Of a stretch of DNA of 64,000 nt, positions 43,921-56,703 are shown piece after piece. The notes beneath the pieces were generated by a model that saw only the letters and a program-made list of their open reading frames with translations, was not told where the DNA came from and made no database searches. The stretch lies in contig JACGWO010000005.1 in the NCBI GenBank assembly GCA_034509735.1, positions 24,422,383-24,486,382 on the forward strand, read 5' to 3'. Source of the DNA: Sesamum alatum (Eukaryota > Streptophyta > Magnoliopsida > Lamiales > Pedaliaceae). Position numbers and translations under genes: made by a program. The first letter of the stretch is position 1. Each line of letters opens with the position of its first letter.

Positions 43921-44587
43921 TGATAATTTTAAAATTATTATTTAATATTTTTTCACCAATATTGTAGGCCTTCATGGCAACCATTTTGTGTCTATTATTA
44001 TAATTGACACACTCAATGAGTGTGCAAAATCTAAAAAAATAATATTTATGTACTAGGTTAAAATTATATATTTGTGACGAAAAGATTAATTAAAATCTCT
44101 TTATTTTTTGAAACTGTATATATGAACTTTTGGAGTTAATTAAAATAAAAGTATTACAGTTATGGTAGGATATCACATTGACAACTCGGTTGATATATAA
44201 TTGTTGTTGAAAAATTCCATGAGAAAAATGCAGAGAGAATTATTTTTGAATCTAACTCGTTGGAAGCCATCTACCGGATCTGGTAAAGAGTACATGAAGT
44301 GGATCATGCAGCTGAAATTGATGTGAAAGTTGTTTGGAAAATCTTGGAATTACGACCCCTATGGACGCATGATACAAATTGGGATGGTCCAATCCCACCC
44401 TCATTTTTGTCCCCTGATATATTCTGTGACAAGGGGCCTACGTCCCTTGAACATTATTGCTTCTGATTTATGAAAAGTCTTATTGAATCAAAAATACCAG
44501 GCTTGTATCATCCCTCTTTTATCAGTGGAGGAAAGCTTAGTTAACTTCAAATTCGTTCATATGAATTACAAATTGCCATTATTAACA
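43921..44587. other. intergenic DNA, no gene recognised
   Basis: A stretch around 44215-44470 is less AT-rich than its surroundings, but no frame in it resembles a known protein. Confidence 0.4.
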
Positions 44588-44695
44588 TTTTCTAAGCTAT
44601 ATGAATTTATTTTATACAAACACTTCAATGCTATGTCTTATTTTTCTAAGCTATATGAATTTATTTTATACAAACACTTCAATGCTATGTCTTAT
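44588..44695. repeat. perfect 54-bp tandem duplication
   Basis: The unit runs from tttctaagctatatgaa to caatgctatgtctta. It occurs twice in a row with no difference that I can see. The second copy ends one base before the target duplication of the MITE at 44704. Confidence 0.9.
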
Positions 44696-44703
44696 TAAAA
44701 TAT

Positions 44704-45126
44704 AGGGAGATTACAATGACCTCCTCTGAAATTTGATATAATTACAAATACCCCCTCATTATTTTAAAATTTTCAAATACCCCCTGAGGTTTGTAATTTT
44801 TAACAAGGGCCTGAAATGGTTCATTTTTCCCTTGATTTTTATTTTTTAAATTATAGAAAAATAACTTGAGGCAAATTATATTATTGTTCCTCTGTGTAAA
44901 AAATATAAAAAAACCTCTCCCTCCGCATTTTTGTCCAAAAAAAATTAGAAAATTCTAAAAAATAATTCAATTTGCATAGAGCATTTTGGTTAGTTCACCC
45001 ATAAAAATGGATGAAAATGGGTTATTTGTTAGACGATTACAAACCTCAGGTATTTGTAATTTTTAAAACAATGAGGGGGTATTTATAATTATGTCAAAAC
45101 TCAGGAGAGGTCATTGTAATTCACCC
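44704..45126. mobile_element. MITE with 80-100-bp terminal inverted repeats
   Basis: The left end agggagattacaatgacct and the complement of the right end (gggtgaattacaatgacct) continue to pair, with small changes, through 'aaataccccctcatt' and 'gaggtttgtaat'. The 8-bp direct repeat taaaatat flanks the element (44696-44703 and 45127-45134). Non-coding, 423 bases. An 8-bp duplication suits hAT or related MITEs. Confidence 0.78.
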
Positions 45127-45134
45127 TAAAATAT

Positions 45135-46169
45135 ATTTAACGTCTTATAAGCTCTAAAAACATCTTATAAGATATAGGAGTTCAAGATATTTTAAATAAT
45201 TTTAGCCAAACACCCTTTCAATTTGATAATGGATATTTATACCCCGGGTATCTATTTTTTAAGCAAATTAGGCCCAATTAATCCAAGAGTCCAAGCCTAA
45301 TTAAGGTAAATGTAGCAGACCATAATCCACAAAGTCCATAGCATCAAGGACCACCTCCAGCCTAGCAAAAACCTGTTAGCAAGCCGTAGTTAGTTTGTGT
45401 CAAATTTCAATCTGCTGGTGATCTAACCAGCTCAACTGACACGTCAGTAATGCCCACGCATCAAATGACATGTCAACCTAAGGATACATTAGCAGGAGGC
45501 AAGCAAACCAGTTGGAATAAAGCTGACACATAACTATTTTCTCCTAAATATGTTACTTTTCTATTGATGTGGTATGTTTTGTTTCTCGTCGTGTGAAATG
45601 CGAATGATGTGACGTACAAGTGGACCTACCATATCTCGTGAAAATAGGCTTTCATCATTGAGCCTCTTGATCCTAATATATTTAATCGATTTCTTGCTTT
45701 ATTTTTCATTAAGACAATATTGACTTAAGCATAAGAGTGTTAATCCTTATTTCGCGAGTCTTTGAGAATTTTAGTATACTGAATCATTCGATATACCACT
45801 TTGCTGAGGAGTTGTTCTGCCAAACAAAATCAAGAGTACATTCACCAAATGAATAAATAAATAATAGAGATTATGCTAAGATGCTTCTTATCATTTGTGG
45901 GCAAAGTATCGCATTTTAAGTTTTTAGGGGTGGAAAATATGAAGACAGTGTTTTGAGGGTGCAAAGTGAAATTATCTTAAAGTTATTTAAGACAAGAATC
46001 TTGCCCAGAAAAAAATTCAAAATCAAGTCTCTCCACAGTCTTCAAGAGCACAAACAAAATTAACCTCTCCACTATCGGAAGAAATTAAAGAGAAAAAGGA
46101 TTTTGGTGGGCTGCTTTCAAAATTCTCAGCTGATCCATCGCCATTTCCATAATCAGCGAGAAGAGATCG
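45135..46169. promoter_or_regulatory. upstream region of the MPB2C homologue
   Basis: No gene. It should contain the promoter and 5' untranslated region of the gene starting at 46170. I cannot place a TATA box or transcription start with confidence. A CT/GA-rich stretch directly precedes the start codon. Confidence 0.45.
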
Positions 46170-49100
46170 ATGGACGGAAGAATGTATGAACCTCAACAGC
46201 AGCATCTGCTAGATTTACAAGACAACAATTGTTTCGGGTCGGACCCAAAGTCATGGCTCTCCGGCGACGACCTCAGCCGCACCCTCTCCTCCCTCTCAGC
46301 CGCCGCCGCCACCGCCTCTGCTACCGGCAATGTCGACCGCGTCCTCTTCAATGACCTTGTCGAGATGGTCCCTCTTGTTCAATCCCTCATTGTAACCACA
46401 CTCATTTCAGCTGTTTGTTTTTTTGTCCATTTCTGTTTCTTTTCCTTTTTAAACATTGTTGATTAACTTTACTCTTTTGTTTTCTTTGGATTTTTGAAAT
46501 TTAATCTTAGGATCGGAAGGCGAATTCTTCATTTACGAGACGGGGTTCTATGATCTATACTAAAACGCCTTCTAGAGAATCCCTTTACAAGAAGGTAATT
46601 TCTTTTCTTTTTTGCATTTTCTCGTCTTGCCTGTTCTTTTTAAGTCTAAAATTCTTGTATGTCTCTGTTAGCTTATACTACTATATATGTGAACCATTGT
46701 TTGGTAAATGTGCAAAATTGGGACATTGAATTGCATGGAAATAGGTTATGACATTTCCTTCGAGTGTATGTGTTCATCTGATTGTGTAAGGTTTTTTCTC
46801 TTTTTGTCTCAGTTATGTATGTGCTCTAATGACTGTGCATTATTGGAGATAAGTTCCAATCACAATAGTGACAATTTCAATAATTGATTTTCCATATATT
46901 TTCCCTCGTAATCTTGGATTCACCTTCATGAATCAAAGATTGTTTGACTTGATTAGCTAAATTATTTAATTTATTAATCAGTTAACTAGCTATGGAGTCT
47001 ATATTGTTAGCCATTTTATGTAAATTAGCTTGTGTACTGTCAATTTGTTGAACTTCCTATCTGCTTCTTTATTGTTTACCTTTATAAGTCGTGCTGCTTT
47101 GACCACAAATATACCTCTTGATTTTAATCCCTAAAAAGTGAGTGAAGAATGTTGGCTGTCATTTGTATGCCTCATGTTCTTTGCCGGTGCATGGTTGAAG
47201 AAACTATAAATCATTGGGAATGACTAGCACAACCTGTTACACCTAGTTATTAATGCTGATGATGAAACAACTCTTTTGGTATAGTGATATTGTGCACATC
47301 AGTTGGCATCGATTCCTTTTCTCTTCATTGATCTTTGTGTATTCAGTCCCAAGGTGCATTCTACATAGGCTGCAAGACTTGCACCACTTGCTTGTATGGG
47401 GAGGCTTAACTCTAAACTTCATTTGGAGTAGTCCTCACACTTATTCGTGTTGACCACACACTTGAGTTTGTCGGAACCTCCATTTGGTAGGTTTCTGCGA
47501 AAAAAGTTGGTTTAAGTGTTCTTTTGTGTATTTAGGATCCAAAGTGATAAAAGAATAGAAAGGTCTGAAGTTGCTTTTGAGAGTCGTAAAATATTATAAC
47601 CTTGCACAAGCCTGGGGGCAATAAAATGATGGACAAGTTAATTTTATTGTTCCAATCACAAGAATAGCAAAATTTTCACCTGGAAGAGTAACTTGAATGA
47701 GGCCGATGAGGTTCTTGAAGCAATCCTTACTAGGGTAAATATTTTTCCTTGGAGAAAGCTTAGGTTGTAGCTGCGGTGCTGTTTGTATGCAGAAGGTTGT
47801 CTAATTGATGTTCTTCACATGCCTTAAATTTTCTGGTAGATTTGACGAGCTTAAAGTGTAGCTTAACCATGAGGTTCTGTTGAAAAATTCAAAGTTAGAT
47901 TGGTGGGAAAGGGTCATGTGTGAAGGTAGGTCTATTCGCTAGGACTTCTTCACTTAGAATTTTATCACCCCTTTCCTAAGTTGTTGATCACCATATGAAC
48001 ATAAAGGAGACGTTCTAAATAGTGAATTGGTGAGATATGTCTTGTACATCCTTGTATGACCTTGAATATACACCCTAGTAAGTGGCATGTGTAATTGATT
48101 TATCATGAGGGAACCAAATTCAGTGAATAATACCCAGAGATGCTCTTCATTGGTATACAAATCTGAAAGTGATTTAAAGACGAAATATTTTGCTCATCCA
48201 TGTTTGGTTTGAAAGATATAGGTGAAGTTGGTCTCACCTTTTAATAAATTAAAGTCAATCTCCTCTCAGAATGTTGAACTACCAACTCTTCCCCTCCCTT
48301 TTATAGTTGCAAAATTCTTCCCTTCAAGTTTAAGACATTTCCTAAATGTCCCATTTCACAAGGGTTTTGGACAAAAGCAATGGTATCAGCAAAAATACCC
48401 TTCATACGGCTTGAGACTTAACAAAAGGGTGTACATGCAATTAAGTTATACATAAAGGGGAAAAATATGAACACTGATGGCAAAAATGTGAAGAGTTCAG
48501 TTGTTCTTGGCTTAAAATTTAGCTATTGGTGGCTATTCTTTGGCCCTTCAAAACACATGGTCCTTTAAAAGCATCTAGTTCTTGACCTTGACCTCGATCT
48601 CGACCTCCATGGGATTTGCGACCTTAGGAAGAGGCCTGACCTTAGCCCCGAAACAGTCATACTTGAAGATTTAGAGTGATAGTAGCTGGAAGAGACCTAG
48701 ATGTACCAGTAGCTAGTGCTTCACGCTACAAAGCATTGGACAAGTTGGGAACAGATTTACTGGGTGACATATGATTACAGACTGGTTGAAGACTATTATC
48801 AAGATCAAATAATAACTTGGCTACTAGTACTTCTTCCCATTGAGATTTCTTAGCTGGGAGCGACAGGTAATACTATAAGATCTCATTACTAGCTCCCTCT
48901 GTTGAAGCAAAGTGACCAGCCACAGAATGACTATCTTGTTTAAGAGAGAAAAGTTTGCCATATAATTCAAATACTGGAGAAATATTTTTATCGTGAGAAT
49001 GCACGTCGCTTAATGCATCCGGCGTATCTGAAAAACATAACTCTAGCACTGCCATACTCCTCTATGCCATTTAGAAGCTAGGGCTCAACCAAGTAATCAG

Positions 49101-52100
49101 CCTGTTGTCACTAGATATAAGTAGCATCGTTGGAGTTCGAAGGACTAGACTGGATGTGCATTAGTTTTGTTCTGGAAACAAGAAAAAGTTTGAACACTTC
49201 TTGAGACCAGAGAAACCGTTTTGGCTTTTCAATTTGACAGTTGTACCAAAGGCACCTTTCTGTTTGGTGATAGATGCCATGATAAAAGAACTATAGACAG
49301 ACAGGGAGGACATAGACAGAGCAAATCAAACAAAAGTCCATTAGTGAGGTGTTACAGACCTGTGATGAACTCTGGTGTAGAACTTAAAAGACAAACACTT
49401 CCTCCCAAACGCAATAGGAGAGAAGGCATTGGTGGATATAACCCAATGCAGATGACGATGGTTAGAGTAAACCACTCAGTGACCGCAATGACGGGGTGGT
49501 GGAAGATAGGGCATGCAATAGTGGCGACAAATAAGGGGAGGGGAGGATAGGTTCGCCGGGCAGTGTAGGTAGGCTAGAATTTCTTCCCCCTTTTTGTTTC
49601 CTGAAAAGGAATTTAGAACCTTCTCGATACTATGTCATAATAGAGAGTTGAATGTATATTTTACTGAATAACTCTAATATGGAGTTGTGATTAGAGGTTG
49701 GGCACCTGCATAGGTAGAGATACAATTGATCTACCTACAAAGTAAAGAAACAATTGAGCTACCTAAAAGTAGACAAAAAATAAAAGTGGAAAAGGTTACA
49801 AAATGTTCTAACAATCAGTAGATATTCTGAGATTAATCGTTCAAAGGACAAATGACGTAAAAGTAAAAATAAGTTGAAATATGATTCATTTTAAGTTTCA
49901 CTGTTTATTTAGTCTGAACACACTTACCAAACTATATAACTATTCTTGCAGTGCATGATATATGACCAAATTCAGTAATTTTACATGCTGAACATTCTTT
50001 CTTTCCCCCAACCATTTCTAGTGGTACTTACTTTTAAGTTGAATTACTTCTTTCGAGATCAAGCACAACATGATGATATTAATCATACATACTATTAATA
50101 AATAAAGTGTAACCGTACATGTCTGCGAACTTATTTCCTTTAGTCCCTCTCTTCCCTCTCTGCTACACATAAAAAAAAAAAAAAGAAAAAAAAAACTCAT
50201 TTGTTATGAAATGAATCTAACAAAATCCATTTTATAATTTAGTTTTCATTTTCAGTAACAGTTATGTACATATCTGTTCATAGTTTTTAAACTTGTAATG
50301 TATAAATATAGCAACTTTTAGCAGTATCTTCATTCCTTTGGTTGTTTTATTGTTACTTCTTTTAATTGAACACAATAGCACCAGGTTAATCTTGCCATTT
50401 TTCTATTTATGTTGTAAATTCATCTTTCTTTCCTGAAGAATTTTTAAATAGTAATAGCATAATTGGTGAGAAAATGAGAGGAAATTTCTGATATAGCTGT
50501 AGAATTAGTCATCTTAAATGTTTGTGACTCTCTTATTAGAGCTCTCTATATGTCCATGACCTATATCTGAGAAACTCTTGAAGTTAATTTTCACATGAAC
50601 CTGATTTCAGTTATAGTACAAAGTTCCAAAGACTTTTAACAAAGAAGATAGACTTTCACCTTTGGAAAGAGTTTGAGATCAGAAAGGATGCCTAGTGCTA
50701 TCTCAAGCTATACCACTTCGAACACATAAAAGTCAATTATGTCGCATTTTATATTCTTTTATATCATTAAATAGGGTTGTAATAGGCATCATACGAAAAA
50801 GGAAAATTAGATGAAAATCACTTTGTCTCTCTTTCCTGGTCGTCTAGTGCTTAATGACCGTATTTTGGATCCTTGCTAGATATACACATCTTTATTTTCA
50901 ATATAACAGTTAGGGTTGCCATATGTTTGCCTCAGAATACCATGTGCATGTGTGGAGAGGAATTGTTGAGTCTGGTGGACCAAGTCAGGAGAGAAATTAG
51001 CAAGATAACTTTTGTGTGCTTCAGTTTGTGTACTCCACAGCTCCCAAATTTATTGCTCCTATTTGCCTTTTGGATATCTCTAGATCTTTGGCTAATTACA
51101 AGTACAACCGCTTAGGTTAGAAAAGTTAGATCCACCTTGCATGACTCTGCAGCCGTTATAAAGCCCTAACATTTTTGGATAGGATGACTCTTTCTCTGTC
51201 CTTCGTTTAAATTACAAAAACTTCCCTTGAGGTTTATCCAAATTATGAGAACCTTGAGGTTTTTCACATTACAATGACATAATTTGAGGTTTTTCCTTTT
51301 ATAGTTAGATCCTTTATTGTTTAATCTTTATCCTAATAAAATAATAAAATCCTAAATATTTTAAAGGCCCTTTTAAGCATAAGCCATGCTTGTCATATCG
51401 AAACAACTCCATAGCATTATACTTGCATCTAATCATAAATTAGGGAAACAAAGTTAGATGCTGTATTCTTCTCAATTCCGACAGGCAAATCCCATGTTTG
51501 TAACAAATTTAGGAAAATCAAGTTAACTTCTAAACATTGGGGTTCTTGGACAAAAGTTGTTGATTAATCGTCCATATGCTTATGGCAACAGTAGGGCAAT
51601 GTTCATTAGCTTTTAAAAATTGGAAGATGGAGTCATATGAGAAAATGTAAAAGATATGCGTAAATTAATTTTTTAGATATCAGTACTTTTAGTTGAAGTA
51701 ATTTAGAATTCAATATGAAACGTAATTTCAGAATTCTATCACAAGTTAGCAGTATTAAATTTTAAAGGAAGTTAGCATATGTTGGATAAATTCCTGGAAT
51801 TCGTGTAAATATGCCAAGCTTCAAGAGATATTTTTGCAAACATGGATTAACCAAGGGGCTTAGAGTTTGTCTTTTTATTGAAAAAGTGATGTTGATGGTA
51901 TAATAAAAGATTCAAGTTATATATAATATAATGACAATTATGAAGAGAGGAAATTGTAATTTTAGAGACCTTAGAAGGTCCCACCTTTATATAGAATAAT
52001 CTGATGGGAGGCTATCTGGCTATGTAATTGTCAAATGCTTGAATTAGCCAACTCAATGTTGAAATTAAATTTTCATTCAGCTTTTATGCTGATGTTAACA

Positions 52101-55100
52101 AAATATTATGCTGATGTTAACAAATTTTGTCATTCAGACTTATTATTGGGTCTATTGTTAGATAGCAATAAACGTCATGTGTACTAGATGTAGTATTGAA
52201 AATCTGATTGGATTTCCTGTAACTAGACTAAAGCAAAGACTCTGCAAGTATCCTCTAGGATTATCTTTTTAACCATGGGAATCTTTCTCGAGCAGTATGG
52301 ACTAATGAGACATGGGGACCTATTAGAGTTGTGACCTAAAAGAAACTTGGGCTTTTAATACTTGGATGGTATAAAATAGGATGGTACAAATTCAGCAATT
52401 GGGGCAACTATGGATTGCTTATAGTTTGGATATGCTATGTTGGGGTCAGTCTATTAGGAGTAGGACCACATAGTTTATATTTGGGAATCTTCAAATTTAA
52501 TTCCATTGCTAAATAATTTGAGAGATAAATTAATATTGCTATGTATTCAGACTGAGGTGTGTAAGCAAATTCAAATCATTTCTTGAAAATTCAAGAAGTG
52601 TCATTGTCATCCCTATACCAAACTACAATCGAGATCACTCGCTAAGTTCTCAAATTAACATTATAAAATCTAAATCAATTTTGAAAGAAGTGGTGCCATC
52701 AAGTCTGCAAAATCCAAAAAATGCTTGATTAAGATTATAGAAGTTGATTTGACATTATGACTTTAAGCCCTTATAATGTAACGAAAATCCCAATTCAACG
52801 TTGGAGGAGATTGATTCGTTGCTTTTTTGGGCTCCCCCTTCATTTATGCCTTTTCCTTCACTTTCTACGTGGATACTTGATCCCTTTCTCTTCTCATCTT
52901 TCTTGACCCATTGCCAACAAATCTTTTATTGAACTCTAAACCTCTGAAACTAATACAGTAAGAAAAGCCTAATTTAAAATAGCATTATTAGAATAGTTGG
53001 AAACATTCTCCAAATTAAAAAATGTCTGAACTGTTGAGTGGTCTGTTATTTTTACTCCAATTAATTCTACAAACTCAACCGTATTTGAGATCACTATAAT
53101 ATTTTATCAGTAAGCTCTACACAATTCAAATTACGAGAATGAAAACATCACATAAGAATTTGACACTTGAACGTACCTGAGATTTCGTAACAATTAAGTG
53201 TGAGACTTGATTGCTTAAAGTGATTTCACATTTGCCTACCTATTGCAATACATTGGAATATTTAAGGGATACATATTCATAAAAACACTAAATTAGATTT
53301 ATTGCTTCGAGAGCTGGGTTAAGCATGACCTTGGTAGCTTTATATATTTTAGCTGCTGGTATAGAAAGAGAACAAAACAAAATTTCAATGCCAGCTGAAA
53401 TATGAACATCAATGCTTGTAATTTGTGAATTTGACGAGAGCAATTCCCGAGATTTAGTATCAAACTTCTGACTATAAATGATGTTATATATCTATACTGT
53501 CCTTCTGTGTTGACTTAAATTTTCATTACGATTTTGCCTGGAGGATCAATTGTTATGGATTCATAGCTGGTGGTCTAACATATATGCTTCAGGCAGCTGG
53601 AAGGAGTGCCACTCTTCCAACAAAAAAGCATAGGGACCAGGGAGACAAGGACCAAAACAGGAATGGAGCCAATAACCAAGATGGTTGTGCTGAGAACTTC
53701 TCAGTTTTCTCCTCAAGGACATTGCTCTCTGAAAAGGATAGGGAAGAACTGGTGGCACTGCGGGACCAAGTAGAGGATCTAAAAAAGCAATTATCAGAAA
53801 AAGATGAACTTCTGAAATCAGCAGAACTTTCAAAGAATGAGATGGCTTCCATTTATCCGAAATTCGATGAACTTAAAACTGAGGCGGCAGAAAAGGACTC
53901 ACTGATTAAGTCCACGCAATTGCAGCTCTCTGATGCAAAGGTACGGGATATACTCAGAGACCCAAGGTTCCATAACCACAATCACCGTTCCTTTTCTTTT
54001 TTTCTTTTTTCCAATTGGAACATCTAGTGGCCTTCGCAGAATATGCTCATATCGTCCAAAATGGTTGTCCTCCAAACCATTGTTTGACCTTGAACAGCTG
54101 ATTGGTTCTCATTCTGTCTTTTCTGGTTTACCACATCAATCAACATTTTGATCTCTAAAACACTGAATTTTTGGTGGCAAGCACAAGTAATTATTAATGA
54201 TATTTGGCATGGTTCAAAATAGAACAAACTGAATAACTAGTAAAGCTGATTTGTTTTTAACCTTTGGGTGTAAATTACTCACTAATTTCTATCGTTAAGG
54301 CCCTTTTCCGGAAACTGAATATTTGGGTGAGTCATCTACCATATGAATTTTTCTACCCTTCAATGTTTTGTTCTTGGACCAATGAGTTGTTTGATCCTGT
54401 GGTGGGGGAAAGATAAATATGTTTTATATGAACTTCTTACTGGAGGACAACAAATGTGGCTATGTTGAAATTCCTCAAATCAGATTATTTATGTCACACT
54501 ACTTAAATTGTCCTCTCACTCTCTCTCTGAGAATATTTTCATATCCAATATTGATCCTTTCAGTATTTTCACAGATCAAGCTTGCTGACAAACAAGCAGC
54601 TGTCGAAAAACTACAATGGGAGGCAATGACTTCCAACAAGAAAGTGGAGAGGCTCCAGGAAGATCTAGACAAGGTGCAAGGAGAGATATCATCTTTCATG
54701 CTATTAATTGAAGGCTTTACAAGGAAGGACTATGCCATTTCTGCTGGAGATTATGACGACGTACCTTATCTTCTTGATCAGAATGATGACTTTGTAAGTT
54801 ATTTACCAGTTTACATTGCTAACTCCTGTTTCATACCATCTAAGCTACACTAAATTCCTTCATATTGAACTTTACATGCATGGATGCTGACTCTTTCTTA
54901 TAACTACAATTAATTGTTCACTAGTCCTTTTCTGTCTGCTGCGGGCGAATTTCAGTAGCGAGATTTTATAAATGGACATATTGCTCGACACAAGTTTGAA
55001 GTTAATTAATATTTGAATTTAGCTTGTGCATTGCCCCCAGAAGTCATTCTTAGGAATTTGTGGTGACTATACTTCATTTCCTGAAACTGGACAGGACTAT

Positions 55101-55247
55101 GAAATGGATATGCAGAAACTGGAAGCAGCACGAGAAGCTTATATAGCTGCTGTGGTGGCTGCAAAGGAAAACCAAGACGATCAATCGATTGCTGCTGCTG
55201 CAGGTGCAAGATTTCATCTGCAATCCCTTGTGCTAAAACATAAGTAA
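46170..55247 (+). CDS. MPB2C: movement-protein-binding protein 2C homologue (microtubule-associated coiled-coil protein)
   Basis: I read five exons with GT..AG introns, all in phase 0: 46170-46391, 46511-46594, 53593-53940, 54575-54793 and 55095-55247 (TAA). They give 341 residues, close to the roughly 330 of the family. The N-terminus has 'YEPQQQHLLDLQD' and 'LVEMVPLVQSLI'. Exon 2 holds the family hallmark 'FTRRGSMIYTKTPSRESL'. Residues about 147-262 form a long coiled coil ('LRDQVEDLKKQLSEKDELLKS', 'IKLADKQAAVEKLQWEA'). The C-terminus ends in '..RFHLQSLVLKHK'. In the plant family MPB2C binds cortical microtubules and restricts cell-to-cell movement of viral movement protein and of KNOTTED1-type homeodomain proteins. 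Here that role is inferred from similarity. A second in-frame Met lies four residues in. All exons are open and free of damage, so the gene is probably active. Confidence 0.85.
46595..53592 (+). other. 7-kb second intron of the MPB2C homologue
   Basis: It is bounded by aag|gtaatt and cttcag|gcagct. It is about 11 times longer than the next largest intron (634 bases). It carries a copia gag relic on the opposite strand (48580-49150) and AT-rich, MITE-like stretches (for example around 51200-51330, with attacaatgac-type phrases). A near-duplicated 24-base unit (atgctgatgttaacaaa) lies at about 52087-52130. No other exon was recognised in it. Confidence 0.75.
48580..49150 (-). pseudogene. copia-type gag relic in intron
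   Basis: The minus-strand frame at 49055-48873 reads 'VFELYGKLFSLKQDSHSVAGHF', the pattern of the UBN2/Retrotran_gag_3 Gag domain ('..LY..I..L.QG..SV..YF..L..LW.EL'). Further downstream, in another frame, are 'LFDLDNSLQPVCNHM' and 'SVPNLSNAL.REAL', as in the same Gags. It belongs to a copia lineage different from elements A-C. No LTRs or pol remain visible. Confidence 0.6.
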
Positions 55248-55583
55248 GCACACGTTCCCCGCTATGTTACTGGAATATTTGTCGAGAACTTAGGAAGGTC
55301 GGGCTGCATACATGATTGGGATGGCCTTGTATTGATGAGGAGTTGAGTGTGTTCATATTCACTTAAATTGAATCCTTAATGGTATACCTATACACTATTG
55401 CAGTATGTTAAGATGGGTCATAGTTTAATAACTTGAAGGTTGATTGCACGTACATGCTATGGATTTCTTCCAATTGCCATTCACCGTTGCACCTGAATTC
55501 TTTTATTCGAATCTCCTTAAGATTATGTTTGGATCTTGGGATCATTAATAAAAAGGCAGTAAAAAGTGATGTGTTTTAAAAAA
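55248..55583 (+). other. 3' untranslated region of the MPB2C homologue
   Basis: It follows the TAA at 55245-55247. A possible polyadenylation signal (aataaaaa) lies at 55547. No other feature was seen. Confidence 0.45.
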
Positions 55584-55830
55584 AAGGATAATTACATCTA
55601 TTTAGACAGACAATTTCTGCCTTTTGAAAAAGTATATGTACACCCACCGGAAACGTTAATATTATTTATACAAATCATCCATATTTTTTTGGAAAGTTAT
55701 ACAGTATCATTACACAAATTATATGTGTTTTTTGGTTGTTAGGGGTGGTTTTTGTAACTATACAGAAGACATGGATGGTTTGTGTAAATAGTTTATAAAT
55801 CAAAGGGTGTAAATATAATTAACCCTAAAG
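55584..55830. repeat. probable MITE downstream of MPB2C
   Basis: The left end aaggataattacatctattta pairs with the right end ..taaatataattaaccct. It is about 245 bases long, non-coding, and in the style of the element at 44704-45126. Confidence 0.45.
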
Positions 55831-56418
55831 AAAATTAAGCACATAATCACATTATTTTAAGTAAGAAGATTGCTTTGTGAGAAAATTTCAAATTATATTT
55901 TTAACATGTTTCACTACTCTAAAGAAAACATAACATCGGGTGTAGCCATTACATTTTCTTTTTTGCTTACTTTTTTTCACATGTCAATTATTATTACTAC
56001 ACTTTTATCTTACATTCAATCACATACTAAAGGAAAAAGTTTTATCTCAATCAAATTCATTTCATCTTTTTTTTTTCTTTTTCTTTCACTAAGATAAGAT
56101 GAGATGAGTTAAAATGAAACCACAAGTAACCACTCTTATTTGTTTGGTTGATTTAGAAATATTGATGTCTTCAATTTGGATTTGTATTTGAATTTGAATA
56201 TAATAATGTAATAATGAACCTAACTGAAAAAAATAAATGCCCAACCAATACCAAAAATTGAATCTTAGCGCCAGCTTTCAATTTTAAAATTCAAATTTAA
56301 TTATTTTATTATTTCCAATATTAACAAATAGATAATTTAATATAAAGTATAATTACAAGAGAAACATTTGGTTAAAATTAAGTATAATTTCTGCATTTAC
56401 CAACATCTTAATTGAACT
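55831..56418. other. AT-rich intergenic DNA
   Basis: Nothing recognisable. Confidence 0.5.
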
Positions 56419-56427
56419 GCACGAAGC

Positions 56428-56694
56428 GTCGAGGAGGCCTAGCTTAGTAGGCGAAGTTGATGCCCCATGATCCTAAAGGTCATGGGTTCGAACTCCCGCG
56501 TGGGTTGATATTATTTCTACTGTATAGTAGGTATGATTTGCTGCTGTAATAGTTAGGTGTTAGTTTATGTGATATTATTAATTTGATTATTTGTAATTGT
56601 TTCTGTTCGATATTGATAACCGACAGGACTTAATGTAATCACTTTATTCAATTAATAAAATTCATCGCTTTTAATTCAAACAAAAAATTAAGCC
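56428..56694 (+). mobile_element. tRNA-derived SINE, copy 1
   Basis: It has a pol III A-box-like sequence (tagcttagtagg) and a B box (ggttcgaactcc) 40 bases on, in the tRNA arrangement. A non-tRNA body ends ttaataaaattcatcgct plus an A-rich tail. A direct repeat gcacgaagc flanks it (56419-56427 and 56695-56703). The same body occurs at 59269-59520. Confidence 0.82.
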
Positions 56695-56703
56695 GCACGA
56701 AGC

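Noticed and set aside
49221..49550. 109-residue frame within intron 2
   Set aside because: No recognisable domain. It lies next to the gag relic in the intron and is probably decayed retroelement sequence or chance.
53561..53852. Minus-strand frames opposite MPB2C exon 3
   Set aside because: They are antisense shadows of a coiled-coil exon with proper splice sites on the plus strand.
56420..56500. A functional tRNA gene
   Set aside because: Only the A and B boxes are tRNA-like, no cloverleaf can be closed, and the sequence continues into a SINE body found twice in the window.
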